From the NCBI RefSeq assembly GCF_030866805.1, contig NZ_CP133019.1, positions 992,001 to 1,056,000 on the forward strand: a stretch of DNA of 64,000 nucleotides, given 5' to 3'. Positions within the stretch are counted from its first letter, which is position 1; each line of letters starts with the position of its first letter. Under the pieces are notes generated by a model that was not told where the DNA came from, made no database searches, and saw only the letters and a list, made by a program, of their open reading frames with translations. A program made the translations under genes and the position numbers. Origin of the DNA: Microbacterium terrisoli. Lineage in GTDB: Bacteria; Actinomycetota; Actinomycetes; Actinomycetales; Microbacteriaceae. Positions 28,873 to 38,372 of the stretch are shown one piece after another.

Positions 28873-30651
28873 ATGAAGCAGATAGCTCATACCCTTCGCC
28901 ACGTCCTGCCGTTCCTGCCGTCGTCGGCTCGGCGGTTCCTGATCGTCTTCTCCGTCGTCTCGGGCCTCCTGGCCGTCGTGGACGTGCTCGCGCTCATGCT
29001 TCTCGCTCTCACCCTCGCGGCGCTGATTGCGGGTGGGCCGCTGAAGGTTCCGCTGCTCGGGGAGGTCTCGCAGGACCAAGTCCTGTGGATGGTGTTGCTG
29101 CTGGCTATCATCGTGATCGCCAAATCCGCAGCCAACGTGTGGATGCAGTGGATCGCCACCAGGCGCTTCGCGTCGTACGAACTCGAGGTCGGTCAGGCGC
29201 TGTTCGGCGCCTACATCCGTTCCTCGTGGACCGATCGGATCTCGCGGAACAGTGCGCAGATCGTGGCCATGTCCGACAGCGGTATCGCGAACGTCGTCGC
29301 GGGCTTTCTGCTGCCGTTGACCACGTTGTCGGGCTTGCTCGTCACCTCGGTCGGCGTGGTTGCCGTGATCGTGTTCGCTCAACCGGTGACGGCCCTGGTC
29401 ACCATCGTCTACCTCGGCGGCATTGCGATGCTGCAATACATGGTTCTCAGCGGCAAGACCCGGCAGGCCGGCCGGGTCGCGCGCGACTCGTCGCTGCGTG
29501 TCGCGATGCTCATCTCGGGGATGGTCGCGTCACTGAAGGAGATCACGTTGCGCGACAAGGCCGACGAGGTCAGCGCGGTCATCCGGCAGCAGCGGGCGCA
29601 CACGTCGCAGGCGCGCGCGAACGCGAGCTTCTTGGCCGCCGTTCCGCGGTTCATCTTCGACGCGGCGATCATCGGTGGATTCGTGGTTGTCGGTGGCTCG
29701 GCCTTCGTGTTCGGCGGCAAAGAAGCGGCGATCTCGGCCGTCGCGTTGTTCGGGATCGCCGGATTCCGACTCGTGCCGTCGCTCACGGGCTTTCAGTCCG
29801 TCATCACGCGGGCGATGACCTCAGTGCCGTACGTCGATGCCGTCATCGCCGACATCGAAGGGTCCCAGAAGCTGCTGGCCGACCGTGAGGTCTTGGGCAA
29901 GCGGCCGCTGCCCGGCGACCCGAAGCTTCTCGAGCTGGAGCATGTGTCGTTCACCTTTCCCGGCAGCGATGTGGCAGCCGTACGCGGGGTGGACCTTCGC
30001 GTTCCGATGGGCACGACCGTCGGCATCGCCGGTGCCTCGGGTGCGGGCAAATCCACGCTCATCGACCTGCTGCTGGGGCTGCTCACCCCCACGTCCGGCG
30101 ACATCCACATTGATGGACTTCCGCTCGAAGACGTCATGGCGGCGTGGAGATCGCACGTGGGATACGTGCCGCAGGAGGTCACTCTCTTCGACGGCACGAT
30201 CGCCCAGAACATCGCCCTCACGTGGGGTGACCAGATCGATCTGGACCGGGTCGAAGCGGCTGCGCGCCGCGCGCAGCTGTGGGGCGTCGTGGAGCAGCGG
30301 GCAGACGGCCTGAACACTCGTGTCGGTGAGCGCGGTCTCACCCTCTCGGGCGGGCAGCGGCAGCGCCTAGGCATCGCCCGCGCGCTGTACACGGATCCGC
30401 TGGTGCTCGTGCTGGATGAGGCGACCAGCGCGCTGGACACCAAGACCGAAGCAGACATCTCCGACGCGATCACCGAGCTGCGCGGTGACGTCACCGTCAT
30501 CGCGGTCGCCCACCGGCTGAGCACGATCCGCGAGTCCGACCTGATCGTGTTCATGAAGGACGGCACGGTGGCAGCACAGGGACTGTTCGACGACGTCGTG
30601 CGACTCAGCCCTGAGTTCGCCGCGCAGGCGCGACTGGCGGGACTGACGTGA
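28873..30651 (+). CDS. ABC transporter, fused permease/ATPase (PglK-type lipid-oligosaccharide flippase)
   Basis: This 592-residue half-transporter has six membrane helices (about 20-320) followed by an ATPase domain with Walker A GASGAGKST (about 384-392), Q-loop GYVPQEV, signature LSGGQRQRLG (about 491), Walker B LVLVLDEATS and H-loop AHRLS. The permease part, with its short first loop and RKDKADEV-like cytoplasmic coupling region, resembles PglK/WlaB lipid-linked oligosaccharide flippases more than MsbA. Encoded among glycosyltransferases, it is the likely route for moving an undecaprenyl-linked repeat unit across the membrane. Confidence 0.85.
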   Translation: MKQIAHTLRHVLPFLPSSARRFLIVFSVVSGLLAVVDVLALMLLALTLAALIAGGPLKVPLLGEVSQDQVLWMVLLLAIIVIAKSAANVWMQWIATRRFASYELEVGQALFGAYIRSSWTDRISRNSAQIVAMSDSGIANVVAGFLLPLTTLSGLLVTSVGVVAVIVFAQPVTALVTIVYLGGIAMLQYMVLSGKTRQAGRVARDSSLRVAMLISGMVASLKEITLRDKADEVSAVIRQQRAHTSQARANASFLAAVPRFIFDAAIIGGFVVVGGSAFVFGGKEAAISAVALFGIAGFRLVPSLTGFQSVITRAMTSVPYVDAVIADIEGSQKLLADREVLGKRPLPGDPKLLELEHVSFTFPGSDVAAVRGVDLRVPMGTTVGIAGASGAGKSTLIDLLLGLLTPTSGDIHIDGLPLEDVMAAWRSHVGYVPQEVTLFDGTIAQNIALTWGDQIDLDRVEAAARRAQLWGVVEQRADGLNTRVGERGLTLSGGQRQRLGIARALYTDPLVLVLDEATSALDTKTEADISDAITELRGDVTVIAVAHRLSTIRESDLIVFMKDGTVAAQGLFDDVVRLSPEFAAQARLAGLT

Positions 30652-31853
30652 GCGTCGTCGCAGACATCGTGCGCAAGGCGGGTATCGCGTTCCGGCTCGT
30701 GCTGGGCGCTCTGCCCGATGCGATCTCGGTTCGCTTCCGGCCCCGCGCGCACCGATTCTCGCCGGCCGATGTTCCACCGCCCGTTCAAGCGCCCAGGGGC
30801 GAGGTGCGGCTGTACTCGGCGCCGGCGAATTTCGCCGCTCAGGGGTACCAATGGGCACGGGCAGCCGAGCGACTTGCCGGCGTCGGAGCCGTCAACATGC
30901 AGTATCGCGCAAGCGGCGACTTCGGCTTTCCCGCAGACTATGCGGTCTCAGATGTCGTGTTCGCAAATTCCGGTGACTGGGCTCGGCGTCAACGGGATGC
31001 TGTCGCCAACGGATTCACGCACGTCATGTTCGAGGCGGAGCGATCGATCTTCGGACTCGCGTTCCAGGGATTCGCCGAGCGTGAGGCACGCTGGCTTCTG
31101 GATCGCGGACTGAAGGTCGGCCTCGCCAGCCTGGGTACCGATCTCAGATCGCCGGTGCGGCATGCGCAGGTTGACCGCTGGTCGCCGTTCCGCGACCGAC
31201 TGGATGACGATTGGGTACGGGCGCTTGAGGTGCGCGCGCAGCGGAATCGCAGGCTGTTCGAGCGACTGGGCGTGCCGTCGTTCGTGGCGACGCCGGAGCT
31301 GCTGCTGGACTGGCCCGCCGCGTCGTGGCTGCCCATCGTCGTTGATCCGACCGATTGGCGCTCGCCTCGCGAGGCGCTCACCGGTGAGCGTCCCATCGTG
31401 CTGCACGCTCCGACGAACCCCGCGGTGAAGGGCACGACACTGATCGAACCGACCGTCCAGCAGTTGAGCGATGAGAGGGTCATCGAATACCGGCGCATCA
31501 TCAAGGTCCCGGCCGCCGAAATGCCGGAGCGCTACGCCGAGGCGGACGTCATCCTCGACCAGTTCGCGCTCGGCATCTACGCGACCACCTCCATCGAGGC
31601 GATGGCAGCCGGCCGACTCGTCGTCGCGCACCTGCACGACCAGGTGCGCGCGCACATCCGCGAAGTGACGGGGTTGGACGCCCCGGTCGTGGAAGCGACA
31701 CCCGACACGATCGGTGACACACTGCGCGACATCGCCGAGCGCCCGGACCACTATCGGACGATCGCGAATGCCGGCCCGGGATATGTCGAGGCCGTCCACA
31801 ACGGTGAACTCTCGGCCCGCGTTCTCGCGCCGTTCCTGGGGAAGGCCTCGTGA
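30648..31853 (+). CDS. Glycosyltransferase-like protein (GT-B fold)
   Basis: This 401-residue protein overlaps both neighbours by 4 bases. The N-terminal half reads VRLYSAPANFAAQGYQWARAAERL (about 53-76) and DVVFANSGDWARRQRDAV, and the second half IVLHAPTNPAVKGTTLIEP (about 246), EYRRIIKVPAAEMPERYAEADVILDQFALGIYAT and TSIEAMAAGRLVVAH. The ILDQFALGIY.TTSIEAMA layout matches the donor-binding end of GT-B enzymes, while the N-terminus is less conserved. Donor and acceptor are unknown; it belongs to the repeat-unit assembly operon. Confidence 0.7.
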   Translation: MSVVADIVRKAGIAFRLVLGALPDAISVRFRPRAHRFSPADVPPPVQAPRGEVRLYSAPANFAAQGYQWARAAERLAGVGAVNMQYRASGDFGFPADYAVSDVVFANSGDWARRQRDAVANGFTHVMFEAERSIFGLAFQGFAEREARWLLDRGLKVGLASLGTDLRSPVRHAQVDRWSPFRDRLDDDWVRALEVRAQRNRRLFERLGVPSFVATPELLLDWPAASWLPIVVDPTDWRSPREALTGERPIVLHAPTNPAVKGTTLIEPTVQQLSDERVIEYRRIIKVPAAEMPERYAEADVILDQFALGIYATTSIEAMAAGRLVVAHLHDQVRAHIREVTGLDAPVVEATPDTIGDTLRDIAERPDHYRTIANAGPGYVEAVHNGELSARVLAPFLGKAS

Positions 31854-33193
31854 AGCGTCACCTGCTGCTGACGGCATGGGCGTTCGCACCTGCGCGGACC
31901 AGCGGGGTGTACCGCGCCATCGGCATGGCCAACGCGTTCGCCGGACAAGGATGGGATGTCACCGTGCTCGCCGCCGACGAGGCAGTGTTCAGCGTGGAGG
32001 GGACCGTCGACTCTTCGCTGTCAGGTCAGGTGGACAGCCACATCCGCGTCGTCCGCGTGCCCTTCACGTCCGGCGTGTATGCGCGCGATATCGGGCAGTG
32101 GAGCAGGGCGCAGGCCCGTCACCCCGAACTGTGGGGCATGGGCCACGGTCTGCCGTTCCCCGAGACCGGCTTCGGTGACTGGCGTCCGGCGCTGACGCGC
32201 GCGGCCGAAGACGTGTACCGCGGTACTCCTGTCGATCTCACGATCGGAACGGCCAGCCCGTCGGTGGACTTCATCCCCGGCTGGCATCTGAAGCGTCGGC
32301 ACGGCGTGCCGATGCTCATGGATTACCGCGACGCGTGGACCATCGACGTGTTCACCGGTGGGCGCAACCCACGCGCGACGGCGCGCGCAGAGCGTTGGGA
32401 ACGACGATTCCTGGCAGCTGCTGACCAGGTCTGGTTCGTCAACGAGCCGATCCGTTCCTGGCACGCCGCCAAGTACCCGACGGCGGCAGGGCGCATGCGC
32501 GTCGTGCCCAACGGCTTCGACCTCGTCGGCGGCGTTTCACCGGCGGTCCCGTTCGCACCGGTGCCGGACGAACGCCCGCTCGTGTTCGGCTATATCGGCA
32601 CGATCAATGTCGGCCAGTTCCCGGCCGAATCACTGCTCGAGGGCTGGCGCCGCGCCCGTACGCGGTCACCCGAGTTGGCACGTGCGCGGCTCGTGCTGCG
32701 CGGCCATCTGGGCCGTTCGGGCGTCGCCGGCGAGGCATTGGACGGCTACCTTCGTCGCGCTGAGCAGGACGGCATTGTTTACGCCGGCCCCGTCGCGAAG
32801 GCAGACGTGGCGGAGGCGTATGCGACGTTCGATGCGCTCGTGCTGGCTTTGGCCAGCGGCCCCGGCGTGACAAGCGGCAAGGTGTTCGAGTTCGCCGCGA
32901 CCGGCCTGCCGGTTGTCTCCGTGCACGAACCGGCCAGTGCGGCGACCACGATCATGCGGGAGTCACCGGTGTGGGTGCCTGCGGTGTCGATGTCGGCGGA
33001 CGACGTCGCCTCGGCGCTGATCGCAGGCGCCGCGCTGGTGCGAAGCCAGTCGGCGGCGACACGTGCGCAGGCGGTGGAGTGGGGTGCACAGTGGGAGCGT
33101 GCGCGTCAGCTTGACGCGGGTGTCGCAGGGGCCTCGGAACTGCTCGACGGGCAGCTCCAGATTGCAGGGAGCCAGAAGGAGCGAAAGCAGTGA
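31850..33193 (+). CDS. GT4-like glycosyltransferase, paralogue A
   Basis: This 447-residue GT-B enzyme has the N-terminal motif LLLTAWAFAPARTSGVYRAIGMANAFAGQGWDVTVL (split at about 6 and 24). It also has GTASPSVDFIPGWHL (about 138), MLMDYRDAWTIDVF (about 157), WFVNEPIRSWH (about 193) and VFGYIGTINVGQFP. The donor end has GPGVTSGKVFEFAATGLPVVSVHEP. It is clearly paralogous to the product of 35902-37224, with matching motifs along the whole length. The GTG start overlaps the upstream stop. The two paralogues probably add related sugars in the same repeat unit. Confidence 0.82.
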   Translation: MKRHLLLTAWAFAPARTSGVYRAIGMANAFAGQGWDVTVLAADEAVFSVEGTVDSSLSGQVDSHIRVVRVPFTSGVYARDIGQWSRAQARHPELWGMGHGLPFPETGFGDWRPALTRAAEDVYRGTPVDLTIGTASPSVDFIPGWHLKRRHGVPMLMDYRDAWTIDVFTGGRNPRATARAERWERRFLAAADQVWFVNEPIRSWHAAKYPTAAGRMRVVPNGFDLVGGVSPAVPFAPVPDERPLVFGYIGTINVGQFPAESLLEGWRRARTRSPELARARLVLRGHLGRSGVAGEALDGYLRRAEQDGIVYAGPVAKADVAEAYATFDALVLALASGPGVTSGKVFEFAATGLPVVSVHEPASAATTIMRESPVWVPAVSMSADDVASALIAGAALVRSQSAATRAQAVEWGAQWERARQLDAGVAGASELLDGQLQIAGSQKERKQ

Positions 33194-34575
33194 GTCGGCG
33201 GATATTGGTGGTCGGCTTCGGTGTCGCGGGCATCGGGATCGCAGAGGACGCCGCGGCGCACGGCGAGCAGGTCGTCGGCTTTCTGGATGATGTACGGCAG
33301 GATGCTCGCGTTCTCGGCACACTCGCCGATGTCAACCGCGTGGCTCGCGAGAACGACGTCGACACCGTCTATTTCGCGATTCCGACGATCGAGTCCGCGC
33401 GACTGCGGGAATTCCTCTCGAATCTCGAGCAGACGGGGATCCGCCTGTGGATCCTGCCGCGCACGTATGACACGATCAGCCGCGAGACGGTCAAAGTCAG
33501 CGATCTGACCGACGTCGACATCTTGCAGCTCGTGGGCAGGCAGCCCGTCAAGCACGATCTGCTTGACGCGCGGCGGCTGGTCGAGGGGCGCCGAGTGCTC
33601 GTCACCGGCGCCGCGGGCTCGATCGGGTCCCGCTTGGTGGAGCACCTGCTGAACCTCGGCGTTGCACGGGTCGTTGCCTTCGATTGGTGGGAGACCGGGC
33701 TCTTCCACCTCATCAACCGCCTCGATGACGAACGACTCGCACCCGTCGTTGGCGACGTCAAGAACGTGCACCGCTTGGAGCGGGTCTTCGAGGCGGAGCG
33801 CCCAGAGCTCGTCTTCCACGCCGCGGCGTACAAGCACGTCCCGCTGATGGAGGACAATCCGTCCGAAGCGTTGGCCAACAACGTCCTCGGTGCCGAGAAC
33901 GTCCTGAAGCAGGCGATTGCGTCGGGAGCGAGCCATGCCGTCTATGTGTCGACCGACAAAGCGGTGCGCCCGGCCAACATCATGGGTGCCACGAAGAGGC
34001 TCGGCGAGCTGCTGCTCGGCGATCTGGCGCGCGAGTCCGGTGCGACGAAGTTGACCGCTGTGCGCTTCGGCAACGTCCTGCAGAGCAACGGCAGCGTCAT
34101 GGAGACGTTCCGTCGACAGATCGAACAGGGCGGTCCGCTGACGGTCACCCACGAGGATGTCACGCGCTTCTTCATGACGATCGACGAGGCTGCGAACCTC
34201 ATCGTCCAATCCGCCATACTGGGGGCCAACGGCGACATCTGCGTCCTCGACATGGGAGAGCCGGTGCGCATCATGGACCTCGCGCGCAGCCTCGTCCGGG
34301 TGACCGCCCCGGAGGTGCGCATCGAGGTGACGCACCTGCGGCCCGGGGAGAAGCTCTACGAAGAGCTCACCTACAACCCGGAGCTGGCCACGAGCACCCG
34401 CAACAGCAAAGTGTTCATCCTGCAGGTAGAGGATGAGATGGACGTTCCCGCCGATGTGATCCGTCGAACTCTCGAGCCGTCGCGCACGGGCGAGCTCTCT
34501 GACGCCGAGGCCGAGCGCGCCCTGATCGACATGGGATTCAACATCCAGCCTCGACGTCGGCGGACTGCGCAATGA
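33190..34575 (+). CDS. Soluble CapD/WbpM-type NDP-sugar 4,6-dehydratase
   Basis: This 461-residue protein has an N-terminal Rossmann-like domain (VVGFGVAGIGIAED at about 7) and the polysaccharide-biosynthesis SDR domain (VLVTGAAGSIGSRLVE, about 138; HAAAYKHVPLMEDNPSEA, about 216; VYVSTDKAVRPANIMGATKR, about 254). These fit UDP-GlcNAc 4,6-dehydratases. Unlike most WbpM/CapD proteins it lacks the four N-terminal transmembrane helices, so it appears soluble. GAAGGAG precedes the GTG start. A 6-deoxy amino sugar such as FucNAc or QuiNAc, or a bacillosamine-type precursor, is the probable product. Confidence 0.88.
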   Translation: MSRRILVVGFGVAGIGIAEDAAAHGEQVVGFLDDVRQDARVLGTLADVNRVARENDVDTVYFAIPTIESARLREFLSNLEQTGIRLWILPRTYDTISRETVKVSDLTDVDILQLVGRQPVKHDLLDARRLVEGRRVLVTGAAGSIGSRLVEHLLNLGVARVVAFDWWETGLFHLINRLDDERLAPVVGDVKNVHRLERVFEAERPELVFHAAAYKHVPLMEDNPSEALANNVLGAENVLKQAIASGASHAVYVSTDKAVRPANIMGATKRLGELLLGDLARESGATKLTAVRFGNVLQSNGSVMETFRRQIEQGGPLTVTHEDVTRFFMTIDEAANLIVQSAILGANGDICVLDMGEPVRIMDLARSLVRVTAPEVRIEVTHLRPGEKLYEELTYNPELATSTRNSKVFILQVEDEMDVPADVIRRTLEPSRTGELSDAEAERALIDMGFNIQPRRRRTAQ

Positions 34576-35483
34576 CGGCATCGGCTGGGTCCTTGCCCCG
34601 CACAGTCCTGGTGACTGGCGGTCGCGGTCACATCGGGCGCCTTCTCGTGGACAGATTGCGTGCTGCGGGCGTGCGCGCGATCTCGCTCGGTCGCTCGCCG
34701 GCGGTACATTTCGACGACGTCGTGGTCGATCTCAGTGAGGCGACGGCGGTGGCCGGCGTCATCGCCGATGCTCGGCCGGATGTCGTGGTCCACTTGGCCG
34801 CGATGCTGCGCGGTGAGGATCTCATTGATCGGAATGCACTGATGGATCGAGCTGTCGCGCAGGCTGTTCGTGCGGCGAACGTGCCGCACAGCGTGTTCGT
34901 CTCGTCTGCAGCCGTCTACGGCACTGCGCACGCCACGGCGTGTCGTGAGGATTCTGTCGCAGCGCCCGAGAACCCGTACGGTGTCTCCAAGCTGCGGGGC
35001 GAGGCGATCTTCCAGCAGATGTCCGCCGATCGCGCCGAGGCATCTGTTCTGACGCTGCGGATCTTCAACGTCGTCGGGCCGGACTTTCCCGGTTCGCTCG
35101 TCAGCCGACTGATCGGAGCCTCTGAGGCCGAACCGGTGACCCTCGTCGGCCCCGATGCGTTCGTTCGGGATTACGTGCATCAGAGTGATGTCGTCGCTCT
35201 CCTGGTGGCATCCCTCACCGCGAGCCACGCAGGATATCGTGTGCTGAATGCCGGTGCGGGTGTCGCCGTCTCCACCCGGGACTTGATCCAGCGGCTTGCC
35301 GTGCCATCGTCGTCGTATGTGGAGCGCAGCGGCGGACCCAGTGTCTGCTGGGCCGATATGACCCGTGCCGACCAAGTGCTCGGGGTGACTGTGCAGCGCT
35401 TTCCGACGCGCGGGTGGGCCGCTCCGATACTCGCCTCGCCGGGGTCTCGGTCGGTGGCACCCTCAGATGAGAGAATCGGCTGA
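34572..35483 (+). CDS. NAD-dependent epimerase/reductase (extended SDR)
   Basis: This 303-residue SDR has VLVTGGRGHIGRLLVDRL (about 12-29), DVVVHLAAMLRGEDL (about 70), FVSSAAVYGTAH (about 109) and YGVSKLRGEA (about 137; Tyr and Lys in place). RIFNVVGPDFPGS and FVRDYVHQSDVV follow the usual order of sugar epimerases and reductases. It overlaps the dehydratase gene upstream by 4 bases, so a likely role is reducing or epimerising the 4-keto product of that enzyme. The exact sugar cannot be named. Confidence 0.82.
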   Translation: MTASAGSLPRTVLVTGGRGHIGRLLVDRLRAAGVRAISLGRSPAVHFDDVVVDLSEATAVAGVIADARPDVVVHLAAMLRGEDLIDRNALMDRAVAQAVRAANVPHSVFVSSAAVYGTAHATACREDSVAAPENPYGVSKLRGEAIFQQMSADRAEASVLTLRIFNVVGPDFPGSLVSRLIGASEAEPVTLVGPDAFVRDYVHQSDVVALLVASLTASHAGYRVLNAGAGVAVSTRDLIQRLAVPSSSYVERSGGPSVCWADMTRADQVLGVTVQRFPTRGWAAPILASPGSRSVAPSDERIG

Positions 35484-35905
35484 TGCGCGTCGTCGTCTTC
35501 TCTCCCGCGGACTCCTTCACGGAGAACTCGCTTCCCGAACTGACTTCAGACGACGACATCGTCGTCGTGTGCTGGAGAGCCGGTTCACACGAAGGTTCGC
35601 GGCGCATCGGGCTGCCGCCGCACCGGTTCGCGGACCGGGTGGCTCGCGCTGCGGACGTGCATGTGACACTGCGCACGCTGGTCCGTGTCAGCCCGTTCGA
35701 CCGGGGCGCCGTCTTCTGGCGCGCCGCGCGGCGCTCCGCCGACGTCGCGAAGGCAGCGATGGCGGCGGACCTGCTCGTGGCGCCCGAACGTGACGGGGCG
35801 TTCGCCGCTTGGAACGCGCTGGCACGTGCGCGGCGGCACGGTCGCCGCCCACTCGCGGTGTCGGGCTACCCGGCTGCGCGTGCCGCGATCGAGCGGCTGC
35901 GATGA
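35483..35905 (+). CDS. Small protein of unknown function
   Basis: This 140-residue protein begins VVVFSPADSFTEN and contains DIVVVCWRAGSHEGSRRIGLPP, ADVHVTLRTLVRVSPFDRGAVFWRAAR and ADLLVAPERDGAFAAWNAL. I do not recognise it. The pattern of short beta-strands ending in VVVC, HVTLR and LLVAPE resembles the N-terminal Rossmann half of a GT-B glycosyltransferase, without the donor-binding half. It may be a degenerate or stand-alone partner. It overlaps the genes on both sides (TGATG and ATGA), so it is translated within the operon. Confidence 0.65.
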   Translation: MRVVVFSPADSFTENSLPELTSDDDIVVVCWRAGSHEGSRRIGLPPHRFADRVARAADVHVTLRTLVRVSPFDRGAVFWRAARRSADVAKAAMAADLLVAPERDGAFAAWNALARARRHGRRPLAVSGYPAARAAIERLR

Positions 35906-37224
35906 CATCCCGTCGGCCGCACCTGCTGTACACGGCGTGGGGGTTCCCGCCCAGCAGGGCGGGGGGCGTGTACCGAGCCCTGGCCACGGTGAACGCGTTC
36001 GCGCGCAAGGGATGGGATGTCACCGTCCTCACCGTGCCGCGCAGCCTCTTCGTCGATTCGACCGGAGGCGATCTCGAGCTCGAGAAGCGCGTGCATCCGG
36101 GTGTCGTCGTCGAGCGGGTTCCCGTCGCGACGCCGGCGTTCGAGTCCGGCATCGACACCTGGCCCCGCATGCGGGCACGCGTCCCCGAGGTGTGGGCGGC
36201 GCTGGACTGGCGACACGATCTGGTGCGCTTTCCGGAGCGCGCGTACGGGAGGTGGCGGCTGGCGCTGGAACGAGCAGCGCGAGACGTGCACGCTCGACAC
36301 CGCGTCGATCTCGCGATCGGCACCGCGAACCCGAACGTGGATTTCATCCCGGGCGCGTTCCTGCACCGGCACGCCGGTGTTCCGTACATCATGGACTACC
36401 GCGACGCGTGGCGCCTCGACGTGTTCTCGGGCCGTACGCTGCACCGCCCTGCGTCTCGGGCGGGCCGTTGGGAGCGTCGGCTGCAGCGAGACGCGTCCGA
36501 GGTGTGGTTCGTCAACGAAGCGATCCGCCAGTGGCACGATGCCGCGGCTCCGTCGATCGCCGCGAAGACCCGTGTCGTGGCCAACGGCTACGAGGAGTAC
36601 GACGCGCAGCTGGCCGTTCCGGTACGCGCCGATCGTGAGCGTCAGCTGGTCTTCGGGTACATCGGGACGGTGTCCACTCAGGTGCCGATCGACGCTCTCA
36701 TCGCTGGGTGGCGCCTCGCTCGCAGCCGGGACGAACGCATCGCGACCGCCCGCCTGGTCATCCATGGGTACTCGGGACATTTCGGCGCGAATGGAGGCTC
36801 GTTTGGCGCGCTGGGTGACGGCGGGGACGGGATCGAATTCGCCGGCCCGGTCAGTAAAGCCACGATCGGGCAGGTCTACGCCGGCTTCGATGCGCTGATC
36901 CTCGCACTGGGGTCCGGACGGTATGTCACCAGCGGCAAGGTCTATGAGTACGCCGCCACCGGAGTCCCGGTGATATCGGTGCACGACCCGGGCAATGCCG
37001 CCACCGAGGTCTTGGCAGACTCGCCTGCCTGGGTCGGCGCTCGGTCGCTCGCGGCGGTGGATGTCGCGGATGCGATCATCGCGGGTGCCGCGCTCGCTCT
37101 GCGGCAGACCGGCGCACAGCGCGCAGAGGCGCAGAAATGGGCTAGCCGTTACGCGCGTTCGCGTCAGCTGGATCCCCGCATCGATCAGCTGCGCGAGATC
37201 GTGGATGGGAGGGAGGCCGGATGA
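35902..37224 (+). CDS. GT4-like glycosyltransferase, paralogue B
   Basis: This 440-residue paralogue of the product of 31850-33193 has LLYTAWGFPPSRAGGVYRALATVNAFARKGWDVTVL (split at about 8 and 28), GTANPNVDFIPGAFL (about 139), IMDYRDAWRLDVFSG (about 160), WFVNEAIRQWHD, VFGYIGTVSTQVP and VTSGKVYEYAATGVPVISVHDP. The Gly-rich insert around SGHFGANGGSFGALGDGGDG (about 293) is specific to this copy. It overlaps the 140-residue gene by 4 bases (35902-35905) and the next glycosyltransferase by 4 bases. Donor unknown. Confidence 0.82.
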   Translation: MTSRRPHLLYTAWGFPPSRAGGVYRALATVNAFARKGWDVTVLTVPRSLFVDSTGGDLELEKRVHPGVVVERVPVATPAFESGIDTWPRMRARVPEVWAALDWRHDLVRFPERAYGRWRLALERAARDVHARHRVDLAIGTANPNVDFIPGAFLHRHAGVPYIMDYRDAWRLDVFSGRTLHRPASRAGRWERRLQRDASEVWFVNEAIRQWHDAAAPSIAAKTRVVANGYEEYDAQLAVPVRADRERQLVFGYIGTVSTQVPIDALIAGWRLARSRDERIATARLVIHGYSGHFGANGGSFGALGDGGDGIEFAGPVSKATIGQVYAGFDALILALGSGRYVTSGKVYEYAATGVPVISVHDPGNAATEVLADSPAWVGARSLAAVDVADAIIAGAALALRQTGAQRAEAQKWASRYARSRQLDPRIDQLREIVDGREAG

Positions 37225-38372
37225 GGGTTGCGTTGGCCAAGAACACGCTCGCCGTGCCGCCGACCTATTTCGCTGTGCAGCATGCGCTCGCGTTGCAAGG
37301 CGTGCACGACTTCCGCTTCTTCGCCGCTGCGGCCGAGATCACCGATGCGGCCATCACTTCGCAGCTGGACGTCTTCGACGCGAGCCGCTTCTTCGGTCTG
37401 ACGGCCGGCCTGGGCTGGGCCAGGCGCGAACGGATCGCGCCGCTGTTGGGCGGTCGGGTCGCGTCGGCCATCCGCCGGTGGCGACCCGATGTCGTCCATC
37501 AGCATTTCGCGAACCTGTCCGGCGCGGCGGTGGCTGCCGCGGAGCGCCTCGCTGTCCCGCTGATCCTGACCGTGCACGGCGCTGACGTCTACCTGCCGCT
37601 GACCGACGCGCACGGACGCCCGGGTGTGGCAGGAACCATTTTGCGCAGGCATCAGCGGATCGTCGCCCGCGCGTTCGATCACGCCGATCGAATACTCGCC
37701 GTCAGCCGCTACCTCGCGGGCAAGGCCATGGAAGCCGGAGCTGACGCGTCCAAGGTCGCGGTGCACTACCAGGGGGTCGATACAGAGATCTATCGGCCCG
37801 AGGCACAGGCAAGGTCTGACCGGGTGCCGCGCATCGTCGCGGTATCCGCGCTGAAAGAAGCGAAGGGCACGCGCGACCTCATCGAAGCCTCCATCGCTCT
37901 TTCCGCCCTCCGACCGCACGAACTCGTCCTCGTCGGTGACGGGCCGCTGCGGGCTGTGGCCGAGGCTGCCGCCGATGAACACCCGCACATCCGCGTGCGT
38001 GGGGGGCTCGACCGCGAGGGCGTTCGCCGCGAACTCGCCGCAGCCACGGTCTTCGCACTGCCCACGAAGAAGGACGGCGCATGGCGCGAGGCCGCGGGGC
38101 TGGTCACGCTCGAGGCCCAGGCGTGCGGCGTGCCCGTCGTCGTGTACGACTCGGGCGGTGCCGGAGAGATGCTCGACGATGGCACCACGGGCGTGCTCGT
38201 GCCGGAGGGCGACATCGGCGCTCTGTCGGACGTATTGGGGCAGTTCCTCGCGCTTGCACCCGCCGAGCGGGCAGCTGTGGGCGCGCGCGCGAGAGACTGG
38301 GTCGTCGCGAACCGCAGCCTCGCAGGCAGTGCCCACGAGCTGGATGCCCACTACCAGGAAGTGATTGGATGA
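37221..38372 (+). CDS. GT4 glycosyltransferase
   Basis: This 383-residue typical family 4 GT-B enzyme has VVHQHFANLSGAAVAAAERL (about 93), LTVHGADVYLP (about 114), ADRILAVSRYLAGKAMEAG (about 155), VHYQGVDTEIY (about 179), IVAVSALKEAKGTRDLIEA (about 198), LVLVGDGPLR and the E-x7-E region AAGLVTLEAQACGVPVVVYDSGG. All catalytic landmarks look intact. It is the last gene of the coupled chain that starts at 26183; the next gene lies 85 bases away. Donor unknown. Confidence 0.9.
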   Translation: MRVALAKNTLAVPPTYFAVQHALALQGVHDFRFFAAAAEITDAAITSQLDVFDASRFFGLTAGLGWARRERIAPLLGGRVASAIRRWRPDVVHQHFANLSGAAVAAAERLAVPLILTVHGADVYLPLTDAHGRPGVAGTILRRHQRIVARAFDHADRILAVSRYLAGKAMEAGADASKVAVHYQGVDTEIYRPEAQARSDRVPRIVAVSALKEAKGTRDLIEASIALSALRPHELVLVGDGPLRAVAEAAADEHPHIRVRGGLDREGVRRELAAATVFALPTKKDGAWREAAGLVTLEAQACGVPVVVYDSGGAGEMLDDGTTGVLVPEGDIGALSDVLGQFLALAPAERAAVGARARDWVVANRSLAGSAHELDAHYQEVIG

